From: CANLWN01 sp039815505
GTDB taxonomy: Bacteria; Bacteroidota; Bacteroidia; Flavobacteriales; Flavobacteriaceae
Assembly: GCA_039815505.1 (NCBI GenBank)
Contig: JBCBZE010000020.1
Span: 1-20,979, forward strand
Direction: 5' to 3'
Length of the DNA stretch: 20,979 nt
This document shows, one piece after another, positions 15,059 through 20,979 of this stretch; position 1 is the stretch's first letter, and every line of letters begins with the position of its first letter. The notes beneath the pieces are model-generated. The model did no database searches. It saw nothing but the letters and a program-made list of their open reading frames with translations, and was not told where the DNA came from. Position numbers and translations under genes: made by a program.

Positions 15059-16030
15059 TTATATTTTTTTAAATACGTAGTTTTTATATAGATTTTTGGG
15101 ATCTGCGAATTCTGTTACGATCTGTAATCCCGATTTTTTAGCCAGCCACTTCACCACCTCGTCATCATATTTTTGCGATATCTCTGTATGAATGGTCTCC
15201 CAAGGCTTAAAATAAACGGTCATGTCCAGTTTTTCAATGGAAACAGTTTGGGCTTCCTTGGCTACTAAATAACTTTTGGCAGTACCTGTTTCAGGGTCAT
15301 AGACTTCCCAATGTAAAAATTTGCCAATATCAAAATTGCCACCTAGTTCGGTGTTAATGCGTACCAGTACATTTTTGTTAAAAGCAGCCGTAATGCCCGT
15401 TTCATCGTTATAGGCATCCAATATGGTCTGTGGGTTTTTCTTTTGGTCAAATCCCATGAACAATAAGTCATTTTTTTGCATCAACTCTTGAATACTGCCA
15501 AGAAATTCAATTGCCTGTGGATGCAGCAGATTCCCGATATTGGAACCCAAAAAAAGAATTACCTTTTTGGTGTCATCAAGGGTATTTATACCTTTTAATG
15601 TTTCAAAATAAGTGCCCTGTTGTGTTTGGATGGGGACCTCTGGTAGTTCTTCGTTGACAGATTTCTCCAATTGATCCAATACGTTTTGACTAATGTCAAT
15701 GGGTAGATAGGTAAAATCGATATTATGTTCCGAAAAATAACGCAACAGAATCTTCGTTTTTTTTCCATCACCTGCACCAAGCTCTATTAAGTTGAATTCA
15801 TCGGTGTTTTTGGTGAACAGTTCAGCTATTTCCTTTTTATATAAAGAAAGAATATCGAACTCACAATCTGTAAGATAATATTGGGGCATAGCCATAATAT
15901 CCTGAAAAAGTTTATCCCCTTTTTCATCATAAAAGTATTTAGAAGATAAGTGTTTGGGATAATCTGTAAGTCCTTGAAATACTTCCTCCTCAAATTGCGT
16001 TCTAAAAATAACGGTCGTTTTTTGCTGCAT
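15059..16030 (-). CDS. egtD: L-histidine N-alpha-methyltransferase
   Basis: Uses three S-adenosylmethionine molecules to trimethylate histidine to hercynine, the first step of ergothioneine synthesis. The protein has 323 residues, the usual length. YYLTDCEFDIL around residues 51-61 contains the conserved substrate-loop tyrosines. ELGAGDGKKT (83-92) is the SAM-binding motif, and LGSNIGN (161-167) carries the Asn that aligns with N166 of the mycobacterial enzyme. HTEISQKYD holds Glu283 and Ser285, which correspond to the Glu282/Ser284 pair that clamps the histidine amino group there. These residues support histidine rather than another amino acid as substrate. It starts 12 bases after the egtB stop. 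Confidence 0.95.
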   Translation of the reverse strand: MQQKTTVIFRTQFEEEVFQGLTDYPKHLSSKYFYDEKGDKLFQDIMAMPQYYLTDCEFDILSLYKKEIAELFTKNTDEFNLIELGAGDGKKTKILLRYFSEHNIDFTYLPIDISQNVLDQLEKSVNEELPEVPIQTQQGTYFETLKGINTLDDTKKVILFLGSNIGNLLHPQAIEFLGSIQELMQKNDLLFMGFDQKKNPQTILDAYNDETGITAAFNKNVLVRINTELGGNFDIGKFLHWEVYDPETGTAKSYLVAKEAQTVSIEKLDMTVYFKPWETIHTEISQKYDDEVVKWLAKKSGLQIVTEFADPKNLYKNYVFKKI

Positions 16031-16042
16031 GTGTTGCTTAAG

Positions 16043-17209
16043 TCAAGATGATTTGGCCAACCTTAATCCGGTAAATTGCCATCTTAAATCTGGGTGAAAA
16101 AAGTTGCGATAGGTGGATCTAGTATGTTTATTGGGTGTAGCGACAGAACCGCCACGGAGCACTTTTTGGCTTATCATGAATTTGCCATTATACTCGCCTA
16201 GGGCACCATCCGCTTTTTTATAATTTGGGTAAGGTAAATACGCACTTTCTGTCCATTCCCAGCGTTTTCCCCAAGGAAAATATACTTGTGCCATTTCCCA
16301 TTCAAATTCTGTGGGCAAACGGCAACCTTTCCATTGGGCGTAGGCAAAGGCTTCATAATATGAAATATGTGTAATTGGTAAACTTTCGTCTACCTTTTGA
16401 AGTCCATTTAAGGTATAATGAAACCATTCCCCTTTTGTTTTGTGCCAATATAGGGGAGCAGAAATACCATTTTGATTGATCCAATCCCAACCTTCGGCGT
16501 GCCATAAATCAAATTTCTGATACCCCCCTGCATGTATAAACTCCATATACTCCTCCGTGGTGACCAATTTATTGGAGATTTGGTAGGGTTGTAGATAGAC
16601 CTTGTGCCTTCCAAGTTCATTGTCATAACAAAAATCGTTATTTGCATGACCAATTTCATAAACCCCTTCGTTGATCGATATCCATTCTGGCTGGTGCTCC
16701 TCTGTGATATGCTCTTTAAATTGATCGGAGTAAACAGGGAGGAGCGGGTTATTGCCTAAAATATATTTAATATCGGTCAACAATAATTCTTGATGTTGTT
16801 TCTCATGATGAATCCCAATCTCTAAAAGATCTAAAAGCCCAGGGTCTTGGTTCACTTCCAAAAGTCTTGCGATGGCAGTGGTTACATACGTTCTATATTC
16901 ATAGACCTTTTGCACTGAAGGACGGGACAAGTTACCCCGATCGGATCTAACTACCCGTTCTCCCACAGCTTCATAATAGCTGTTGAACACAAAAGAAAAA
17001 TCGGCATTAAAAACGCTATAATTGGGATGGTATTGTTTTAAAATGAACTCCTCAAAAAACCATGTAGTATGGCCCAAATGCCATTTAGGGGGAGAGACAT
17101 CCACTATAGGTTGCACCACATAGTCCTCTATCTCCAATGGTGTGCAAATATGTTCAGTATGTTTTCGAGTTTCCAAAAAGAAATCCAGAAGGGTTTCCGT
17201 AAGTATCAT
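16043..17209 (-). CDS. egtB: Ergothioneine biosynthesis sulfoxide synthase
   Basis: Non-haem iron(II) enzyme joining hercynine to a thiol donor with O2 to make the S-substituted sulfoxide. The protein has 388 residues. Residues about 5-150 are a DinB-like helical domain; the iron triad is His47 (in HLGHTTWFFEEF), His135 and His139 (in HHEKQHQELLLTD). Residues about 175-385 are an FGE-sulfatase domain (VYEIGHAN, RLPTEFEWEMA, VLRGGSVATP, FTGLRLA). RSDRGNLSRPSV (88-99) is the conserved basic substrate segment. The usual mycobacterial donor is gamma-glutamylcysteine, but some non-actinobacterial EgtB enzymes use free cysteine. No egtA or egtC is nearby, so cysteine is a reasonable guess here. It is the first gene of the operon, with a recognisable promoter at 17226-17255. 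Confidence 0.93.
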   Translation of the reverse strand: MILTETLLDFFLETRKHTEHICTPLEIEDYVVQPIVDVSPPKWHLGHTTWFFEEFILKQYHPNYSVFNADFSFVFNSYYEAVGERVVRSDRGNLSRPSVQKVYEYRTYVTTAIARLLEVNQDPGLLDLLEIGIHHEKQHQELLLTDIKYILGNNPLLPVYSDQFKEHITEEHQPEWISINEGVYEIGHANNDFCYDNELGRHKVYLQPYQISNKLVTTEEYMEFIHAGGYQKFDLWHAEGWDWINQNGISAPLYWHKTKGEWFHYTLNGLQKVDESLPITHISYYEAFAYAQWKGCRLPTEFEWEMAQVYFPWGKRWEWTESAYLPYPNYKKADGALGEYNGKFMISQKVLRGGSVATPNKHTRSTYRNFFHPDLRWQFTGLRLAKSS

Positions 17210-17225
17210 GCATCATTTTATGAAT

Positions 17226-17255
17226 TAAAGATACGAAAAATAGGGATTTCCAAAA
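17226..17255 (-). promoter_or_regulatory. Promoter of the egtB-egtD-DUF427 operon
   Basis: On the minus strand TTTTG (17251-17255) is followed after 17 bases by TATCTTTA (17226-17233), one base from the TAnnTTTG consensus. The leader to the ATG at 17209 would be about 10 bases. The spacer is at the short end of the known range. Confidence 0.5.
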
Positions 17256-17439
17256 CCGGGGAAGGTTAAGGTGGTGTTAAAAGGAACAATTCTTTGGAGG
17301 TTAATTTTTTCATGTATCAGGGAAGGAGCGCATACTTTCAAAACGGAACGGGTTAGCTAAAGTTGAAGTAAACAACATTAAAAACTTAAATTTTATTAAT
17401 ATTTTTCTTACGAAATTTAATTGTCGTACCTTTCTTATC

Positions 17440-17474
17440 AACGGGTTACCTATGATATGACCATAGGTTCCGTT
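17440..17474 (+). promoter_or_regulatory. Interrupted inverted repeat in the amylase leader
   Basis: AACGG-GTT-ACCTATG (17440-17454), a 7-base loop, then CATAGGT-T-CCGTT (17462-17474) form a 7-bp inner stem, a small internal bulge and a 5-bp outer stem. It lies 35 bases before the amylase ATG. It could be a dimeric operator for a LacI/SusR-type regulator or a leader hairpin at the 5' end of the mRNA. No T-run follows it, so it is not a terminator. Confidence 0.5.
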
Positions 17475-17508
17475 TTAGTATAATACATAAACCTCAAAAT
17501 CTTAAAAA

Positions 17509-20157
17509 ATGAAGAAAGTTACACTCTTAATGGGCTTATGCCTATTTCTATGCTGTTTCGCAGGACGTGCGCAGAACAAGGACCTTCCCTTTGTTTGGGA
17601 AAATGCTACTATTTATTTTGTACTTACGGACCGTTTTGAAAACGGTGACCTTTCCAACGATTTTTCGTATGGAAGGCAACAAGACGGGGCACCCCTTCGA
17701 AGTTATGAAGGAGGAGACCTTCAAGGCCTTATAAATAGACTCAATAGTGGTTATTTTGATGATTTGGGCGTAAGCGCTATTTGGATTACACCACCTTATG
17801 AAAATATTCATGGTGCTACGGATGAAGGTCAAGGTAGAAACTACGCATTTCACGGTTACTGGGCCAAGGATTGGACTGCGATAGACCGCAACTTGGGAGA
17901 CGAGAACCTGTTCCAAACATTCGTGGATACTGCCCATGACCGTGGAATACGGATCATTATGGATGTGGTACTTAATCATGTGGGGCCGGATAATCCCGAT
18001 GATGAAGCTTGGCCCAGTGATTGGGTTCGAAGAGACCCCACTTGCAATTTTAATGGCCCCGCAGGCACTATTCCATGTGAACTGGTAGATAATCTCCCGG
18101 ATATTAGGACAGAAAGCAATAGTCCGGTTGCACTGCCGCAATGGTTATTGGATAAATGGGCGGCTGAAGGGAGGCAATCACAGGAATTGGCCGAACTAGA
18201 TGCCTTTTTTAATCGGACAGGCTTCCCGAGAGCCCCCCGATTTTATATTATCAAGTGGCTAACGGATTACGTTCGTGAATTTGGAGTTGATGGTTTTAGG
18301 GTGGATACGGTAAAACATGTGGAGGAACCTGTCTGGGGGGAGTTGAAACCTGAAGCCGTTTTGGCGCTGCAAGAATGGAAGGCCAATAACCCGGATAAAA
18401 AATTGGATGATCTCCCGTTTTGGATGACTGGAGAAGTTTTTAACTACTTCGCGCTAGCTATGGGGCGGGTTTTTAACGGTGACGGTTTTAATGTGGACTA
18501 TTATAATAACGGATTTGAAAACCTAATAGACTTTGGGTTTAGATTTGAAGCCAATAATGGTTTGGAAACCCTATTTTCAAATTATAGCAATTTGCTTCAA
18601 AACCAACTTTTTGGTGGAAGTGCCATGAATTTTTTAACCAATCATGATACACAGGAAGTGTTTGATAGGAATCGTACCCGAACATTTGAGGCAGGTACAA
18701 AATTGCTACTTTCCCCGTCCACGGCGCAGATTTATTACGGTGATGAAACAGCACGGACGTTAACGCCAGGAGGTGGTGTTACCGGTGATGCCACCCTGCG
18801 TTCCTTTATGAATTTTGGCGATCTTACCAATCAGAACTCATTGGCTTCCCTAACCTTGTTACATTATAATAAAATAGGAAAGTTTAGAAGAGAGCACGTA
18901 TCGGTAGGAGCTGGAGTCCATAGTCTGGTCCAGAATACACCCTATGCCTTTAAAAGAGAATATGATAAAAACGGGATTTCCGATAAGACCTTGGTATATT
19001 CTGGAAACGATGGTGATTTTACAGGGAGCGTTGATCTTTTTGGATTATGGTCAAATGGTACTGAACTTACTGATTATTTTTCCGGAAATACGGCTATAGT
19101 CAGTAACGGCTTCGCCGATTTCAATAGTTCTTTTGGTCTGTTGCTGATCGGTGAGGCTCCCGATTCTGACCCTCCACCTCCATCCAGTTTTGTAGTGAAT
19201 GCAAAAAAGCCTAACGACTGGGGTCAAATCAATGCCTACATATTCAATAACAAAACAAATTCAGTATTGCAAGGAACGCCAGGTTGGCCTGGCCAAACCA
19301 TGGGTCCATTAAGCGGAAGTTCCGCATGGAATACCCTAACGATCAATGTGCCATCAGGTGTAAGTACGGATGATATTAGTATGGTTTTCAATAATAACAA
19401 TAATGGTAGCCAAACAGTGGATTTAACCCGTAATAGGGATGGTTGGTTTGAATTTACCTCTGGTGGCGCCTTCCGGAATGGTGTTTGGACGGATACCTGC
19501 CCGTCTGATTGCCCTGGGAACGGGAGCAATACCTTTCGTATATTCGCCCAAAAACCTTTGGACTGGGGTGCTATATATACCTATGCCTTCAATACCTCAT
19601 TAAATACGACCCTATCAGGAACTTCTGGATGGCCGGGACAACAAATGACCCAATTAAGCGGTACTAACGATTGGTACTTTTATGATATTGTCATTCCCTC
19701 AGGGGTCAGTGCTTCCGAAATAGGTATTGTATTTAATAACAATAACGCCGGGAGTCAATCTGCAGATCTAGTACGAGATCGGGAGGGATGGTTCAATTTT
19801 ACTTCGGGAGGGGCCATACGATCGGGCTCATGGTCAGATAATTGTCCGTTTGATTGTCCCTCGGCATCTCTTACCGCTATATTGGATTTGGATGATTCAT
19901 TTTCCGTTGAAGATACCATTATAGCCTTCCCAAACCCTTCCTCCGGACAAGGGGATATACAGATTACGCTGTCCAAAAAAGAAAAGGTTGCCATTGTAAT
20001 CTATGACTTCACCGGTAGGGTAGTGCAAGATGTATTCAAAGGGGAGATGGCCGCAGGCTTACATACCTTGCCTTATAATTTGACCGGAACCGGAACTTAT
20101 TTGTATACGATAAGAATTGGAGAGGTTAAGAAAAGCGGTAAGCTGGTGGTTAATTAA
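17509..20157 (+). CDS. Secreted GH13 alpha-amylase with two starch-binding modules and T9SS signal
   Basis: An extracellular endo-acting alpha-glucanase of 882 residues. The signal peptide is about 1-22 (ending GRAQ). The GH13 barrel spans about 28-550: region I DVVLNH (152-157), region II GFRVDTVKH with nucleophile Asp266, region III GEVF with acid/base Glu309 and region IV FLTNHD with Asp380, so all three catalytic acids are present. A proline linker (551-560) leads to two tandem modules (about 559-664 and 673-780) that look like CBM26 starch-binding modules; each has a KPxDWG start, a GWPGQ motif, FNNNN.GSQ and an ending W-x-D-x-CP-x-DCP. Residues about 801-882 are a T9SS sorting domain (FPNPSSGQG, IYDFTGRVV, GTYLYTI, GKLVV). 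The gene is single, with no SusC/SusD pair or other glycosidase within the window. It ends at the hairpin 20186-20216. Confidence 0.95.
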   Translation: MKKVTLLMGLCLFLCCFAGRAQNKDLPFVWENATIYFVLTDRFENGDLSNDFSYGRQQDGAPLRSYEGGDLQGLINRLNSGYFDDLGVSAIWITPPYENIHGATDEGQGRNYAFHGYWAKDWTAIDRNLGDENLFQTFVDTAHDRGIRIIMDVVLNHVGPDNPDDEAWPSDWVRRDPTCNFNGPAGTIPCELVDNLPDIRTESNSPVALPQWLLDKWAAEGRQSQELAELDAFFNRTGFPRAPRFYIIKWLTDYVREFGVDGFRVDTVKHVEEPVWGELKPEAVLALQEWKANNPDKKLDDLPFWMTGEVFNYFALAMGRVFNGDGFNVDYYNNGFENLIDFGFRFEANNGLETLFSNYSNLLQNQLFGGSAMNFLTNHDTQEVFDRNRTRTFEAGTKLLLSPSTAQIYYGDETARTLTPGGGVTGDATLRSFMNFGDLTNQNSLASLTLLHYNKIGKFRREHVSVGAGVHSLVQNTPYAFKREYDKNGISDKTLVYSGNDGDFTGSVDLFGLWSNGTELTDYFSGNTAIVSNGFADFNSSFGLLLIGEAPDSDPPPPSSFVVNAKKPNDWGQINAYIFNNKTNSVLQGTPGWPGQTMGPLSGSSAWNTLTINVPSGVSTDDISMVFNNNNNGSQTVDLTRNRDGWFEFTSGGAFRNGVWTDTCPSDCPGNGSNTFRIFAQKPLDWGAIYTYAFNTSLNTTLSGTSGWPGQQMTQLSGTNDWYFYDIVIPSGVSASEIGIVFNNNNAGSQSADLVRDREGWFNFTSGGAIRSGSWSDNCPFDCPSASLTAILDLDDSFSVEDTIIAFPNPSSGQGDIQITLSKKEKVAIVIYDFTGRVVQDVFKGEMAAGLHTLPYNLTGTGTYLYTIRIGEVKKSGKLVVN
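19183..19845 (+). repeat. Tandem duplicated starch-binding modules inside the amylase gene
   Basis: Codons 559-664 (19183-19500) and 673-779 (19525-19845) encode two homologous modules of about 105 residues separated by eight residues. Shared landmarks in the same order are KP-x-DWG, the GWPGQ-x-M segment, a long conserved FNNNN-x-GSQ-x-x-DL-x-R run, GW-F-FTSGGA and the CP-x-DCP cysteine end. The protein similarity is high, but the DNA is not identical, so the duplication is not recent. The two pairs of cysteines probably form disulfides after export. Confidence 0.9.
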
Positions 20158-20185
20158 GAATACCGGTACCTTATCTGCGTTTTAT

Positions 20186-20216
20186 AAAGCCCTATAGGAA
20201 ACATCTATGGGGTTTT
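20186..20216 (+). terminator. Terminator after the amylase gene
   Basis: AAAGCCCTATAG (20186-20197) pairs with CTATGGGGTTTT (20205-20216) with two G-U wobbles around the loop GAAACAT, followed by CTTATT. The U-rich right arm favours the plus strand. The stop codon of the convergent TonB-like gene (20205-20207) is part of the stem; in the minus direction the tail TTTATAAAA is less convincing, but the hairpin may serve both. Confidence 0.75.
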
Positions 20217-20979
20217 CTTATTGAGTGTAAACGTAATGGGTATGGAATAGGGTACTTTAACAGGGTCTCCATTCCTTTTTCCCGGAATCATATCAGGAAG
20301 AAATTTAAGGATTCTTAGGGCTTCTCGTTCAAGTAATAAGTGAGGGCCCCTAACCCTAATATTTTCGACTTTCCCTGTTTGGGAAATACTAAATATTGTA
20401 TATACTTTCCCTGATATACCTTGACTCACAGCTTGTGAAGGATATTTGAAATGATATTTAATATGATTTTTCATTTTTTTATGAAAACAAGCTGTAGCCT
20501 CAGTATCCGAAAGATTTTCACAACCTGGAAAAATGGGTGTTTCTTCAATTGTTCCGCCCGTATATTTTTTTTGGGTCTTAATAGGTTCCAATTTAATTTC
20601 ATCATGAGCCCTTAATATAGCATATTGGAAATTCAGAAAGTGTTTGGATATGACCGGGGCGGTTTTACGATTTAGTATTTTGAATATCGGCAAGGCCCTT
20701 ATGACTCCATTTAAACTGGATTTTGATTTTTCATTAAGCTTTTTCGCATTGATTCTGAAATAGCTAGACTCTTTTATTATTTTTCCATTAGCATTGACTA
20801 AAATTGTTAAGTTAATAGAAAGTGTATCTTTTTTTATCTTTTTTAAAAGGTTAAGCTTTTTTTTCTGGTTAAGAAGTTTAAAAACTTCCTTTTCCATAAG
20901 GTCGTACAAACAATCATTACTGTCTTCTTTATTGCTACAATCCGGATGGATCAGCTGTTCTTGCGGATAATAAATGGAA
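20205..20979 (-). CDS. TonB-C-like protein with two tandem domains (5' part beyond right edge)
   Basis: The frame stays open from the stop at 20205-20207 to the right window edge, so this is the C-terminal 257 codons of a longer gene; the in-frame start candidates at 20909 (TTG) and 20897 (ATG) are internal. The last about 110 residues are a TonB C-terminal domain: PIFPGCENL with a second Cys, HFKYPSQAVSQGISGKVYTI, SQTGKVENIRVRGP, LEREALRILKFLPDMIPGKRNG and a final PITFTL. Before it lies a degenerate copy: HPDCSNKEDSNDCLYDLMEKEVF, LTILVNANGKIIKES, IRALPIFKI. No membrane anchor or Pro-rich TonB linker is inside the window. It could be an energy-transducer relative or a periplasmic protein using the fold; coupling to a TonB-dependent transporter is not shown. 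Confidence 0.82.
   Translation of the reverse strand, partial: SIYYPQEQLIHPDCSNKEDSNDCLYDLMEKEVFKLLNQKKKLNLLKKIKKDTLSINLTILVNANGKIIKESSYFRINAKKLNEKSKSSLNGVIRALPIFKILNRKTAPVISKHFLNFQYAILRAHDEIKLEPIKTQKKYTGGTIEETPIFPGCENLSDTEATACFHKKMKNHIKYHFKYPSQAVSQGISGKVYTIFSISQTGKVENIRVRGPHLLLEREALRILKFLPDMIPGKRNGDPVKVPYSIPITFTLNKKTP

Larger units (their letters stand above)
17210..17508. other. Intergenic region between divergent egtB and amylase genes
   Basis: These 299 bases hold no gene that I can support. Next to egtB is its promoter (17226-17255). The central part (17260-17340) shows nothing recognisable. On the amylase side the 9-mer AACGGGTTA occurs twice (17348-17356 and 17440-17448), the second copy being the left arm of a hairpin. 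Two imperfect -7 boxes, TACCTTTC (17427-17434) and TACCTATG (17447-17454), and a TATAAT-like string near 17479-17484 are present, so the amylase start site cannot be fixed by eye. Confidence 0.6.

Noticed and set aside
17548..18141. 197-residue open frame on the minus strand inside the amylase gene
   Set aside because: It lies wholly antisense to a gene with intact GH13 motifs, has no recognisable domain and no promoter; it is a shadow of codon bias.
20205..20909. Treating 20909 as the true start of the TonB-like gene
   Set aside because: The codon there is TTG and the frame continues open to the window edge with residues that match the repeated domain, so the start lies outside.
1..20979. 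Defence system, CRISPR, toxin-antitoxin or mobile element hidden between the genes
   Set aside because: Gaps are short, no repeat array or inverted terminal repeats were seen, and gene content is conserved housekeeping with normal codon use.

Overview
The window looks like chromosomal core sequence from a marine-type member of the Flavobacteriaceae (Bacteroidota). The evidence is moderate-to-low GC; promoters of the TTG-N19/20-TAnnTTTG type; a lipoprotein with the Flavobacterium-style SDDDD export signal after its cysteine; a type IX secretion (T9SS) C-terminal sorting domain on a secreted amylase; the T9SS subunit PorG; paired OmpH/Skp-like chaperones; and a 2TM-domain protein. I cannot name the genus from the sequence alone. 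I see no tRNA, rRNA, CRISPR array, insertion sequence or phage module. Both end genes are cut: tig at the left edge, and a TonB-like protein at the right edge.

Layout. 1-4073 is all on the minus strand: trigger factor (partial), a small YvlD/phage-holin-4-type membrane protein, a surface GDSL-type esterase lipoprotein with its own promoter and terminator, and a pdxJ / alpha-beta hydrolase pair overlapping by one base (TAATG). 4166-12272 is on the plus strand and is the envelope-biogenesis block: CBS-domain protein, NAD kinase, PorG, undecaprenyl diphosphate synthase, BamA, two OmpH/Skp-like chaperones, a strong terminator, then glutamate racemase. 12277-13157 (minus) carries a 2TM protein and dihydrofolate reductase, overlapping as TAGTG with a GTG start. 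13211-14743 (plus) carries a class V PLP enzyme and a free-standing CBM48 glycogen-binding protein. 14772-17209 (minus) is a compact egtB-egtD-DUF427 operon for ergothioneine-type thiol-histidine synthesis. 17509-20157 (plus) is a large secreted GH13 alpha-amylase with two starch-binding modules and a T9SS signal. 20205 to the right edge (minus) is a protein with two tandem TonB-C-like domains.

How the genes work together. PorG, UppS, BamA and the two Skp-like proteins cover lipid-carrier supply, outer-membrane protein chaperoning, outer-membrane insertion and T9SS assembly, and MurI supplies D-glutamate for peptidoglycan. The amylase at the other end would be a client of the T9SS. The egt operon would methylate histidine to hercynine (EgtD) and attach sulfur oxidatively (EgtB). 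No C-S lyase (EgtE), glutamine amidotransferase-like hydrolase (EgtC) or gamma-glutamylcysteine ligase (EgtA) is present in the operon, which leaves open the sulfur donor, the final lyase and the role of DUF427.

Most of the window is ordinary conserved core genome. The points most worth a second look are the reduced egt operon with its DUF427 passenger and nearby PLP enzyme, the PorG/BAM linkage, a hairpin plus repeated 9-mer upstream of the amylase, a long wobble-paired hairpin between the convergent CBM48 and DUF427 genes, and the degenerate domain duplication in the TonB-like protein.
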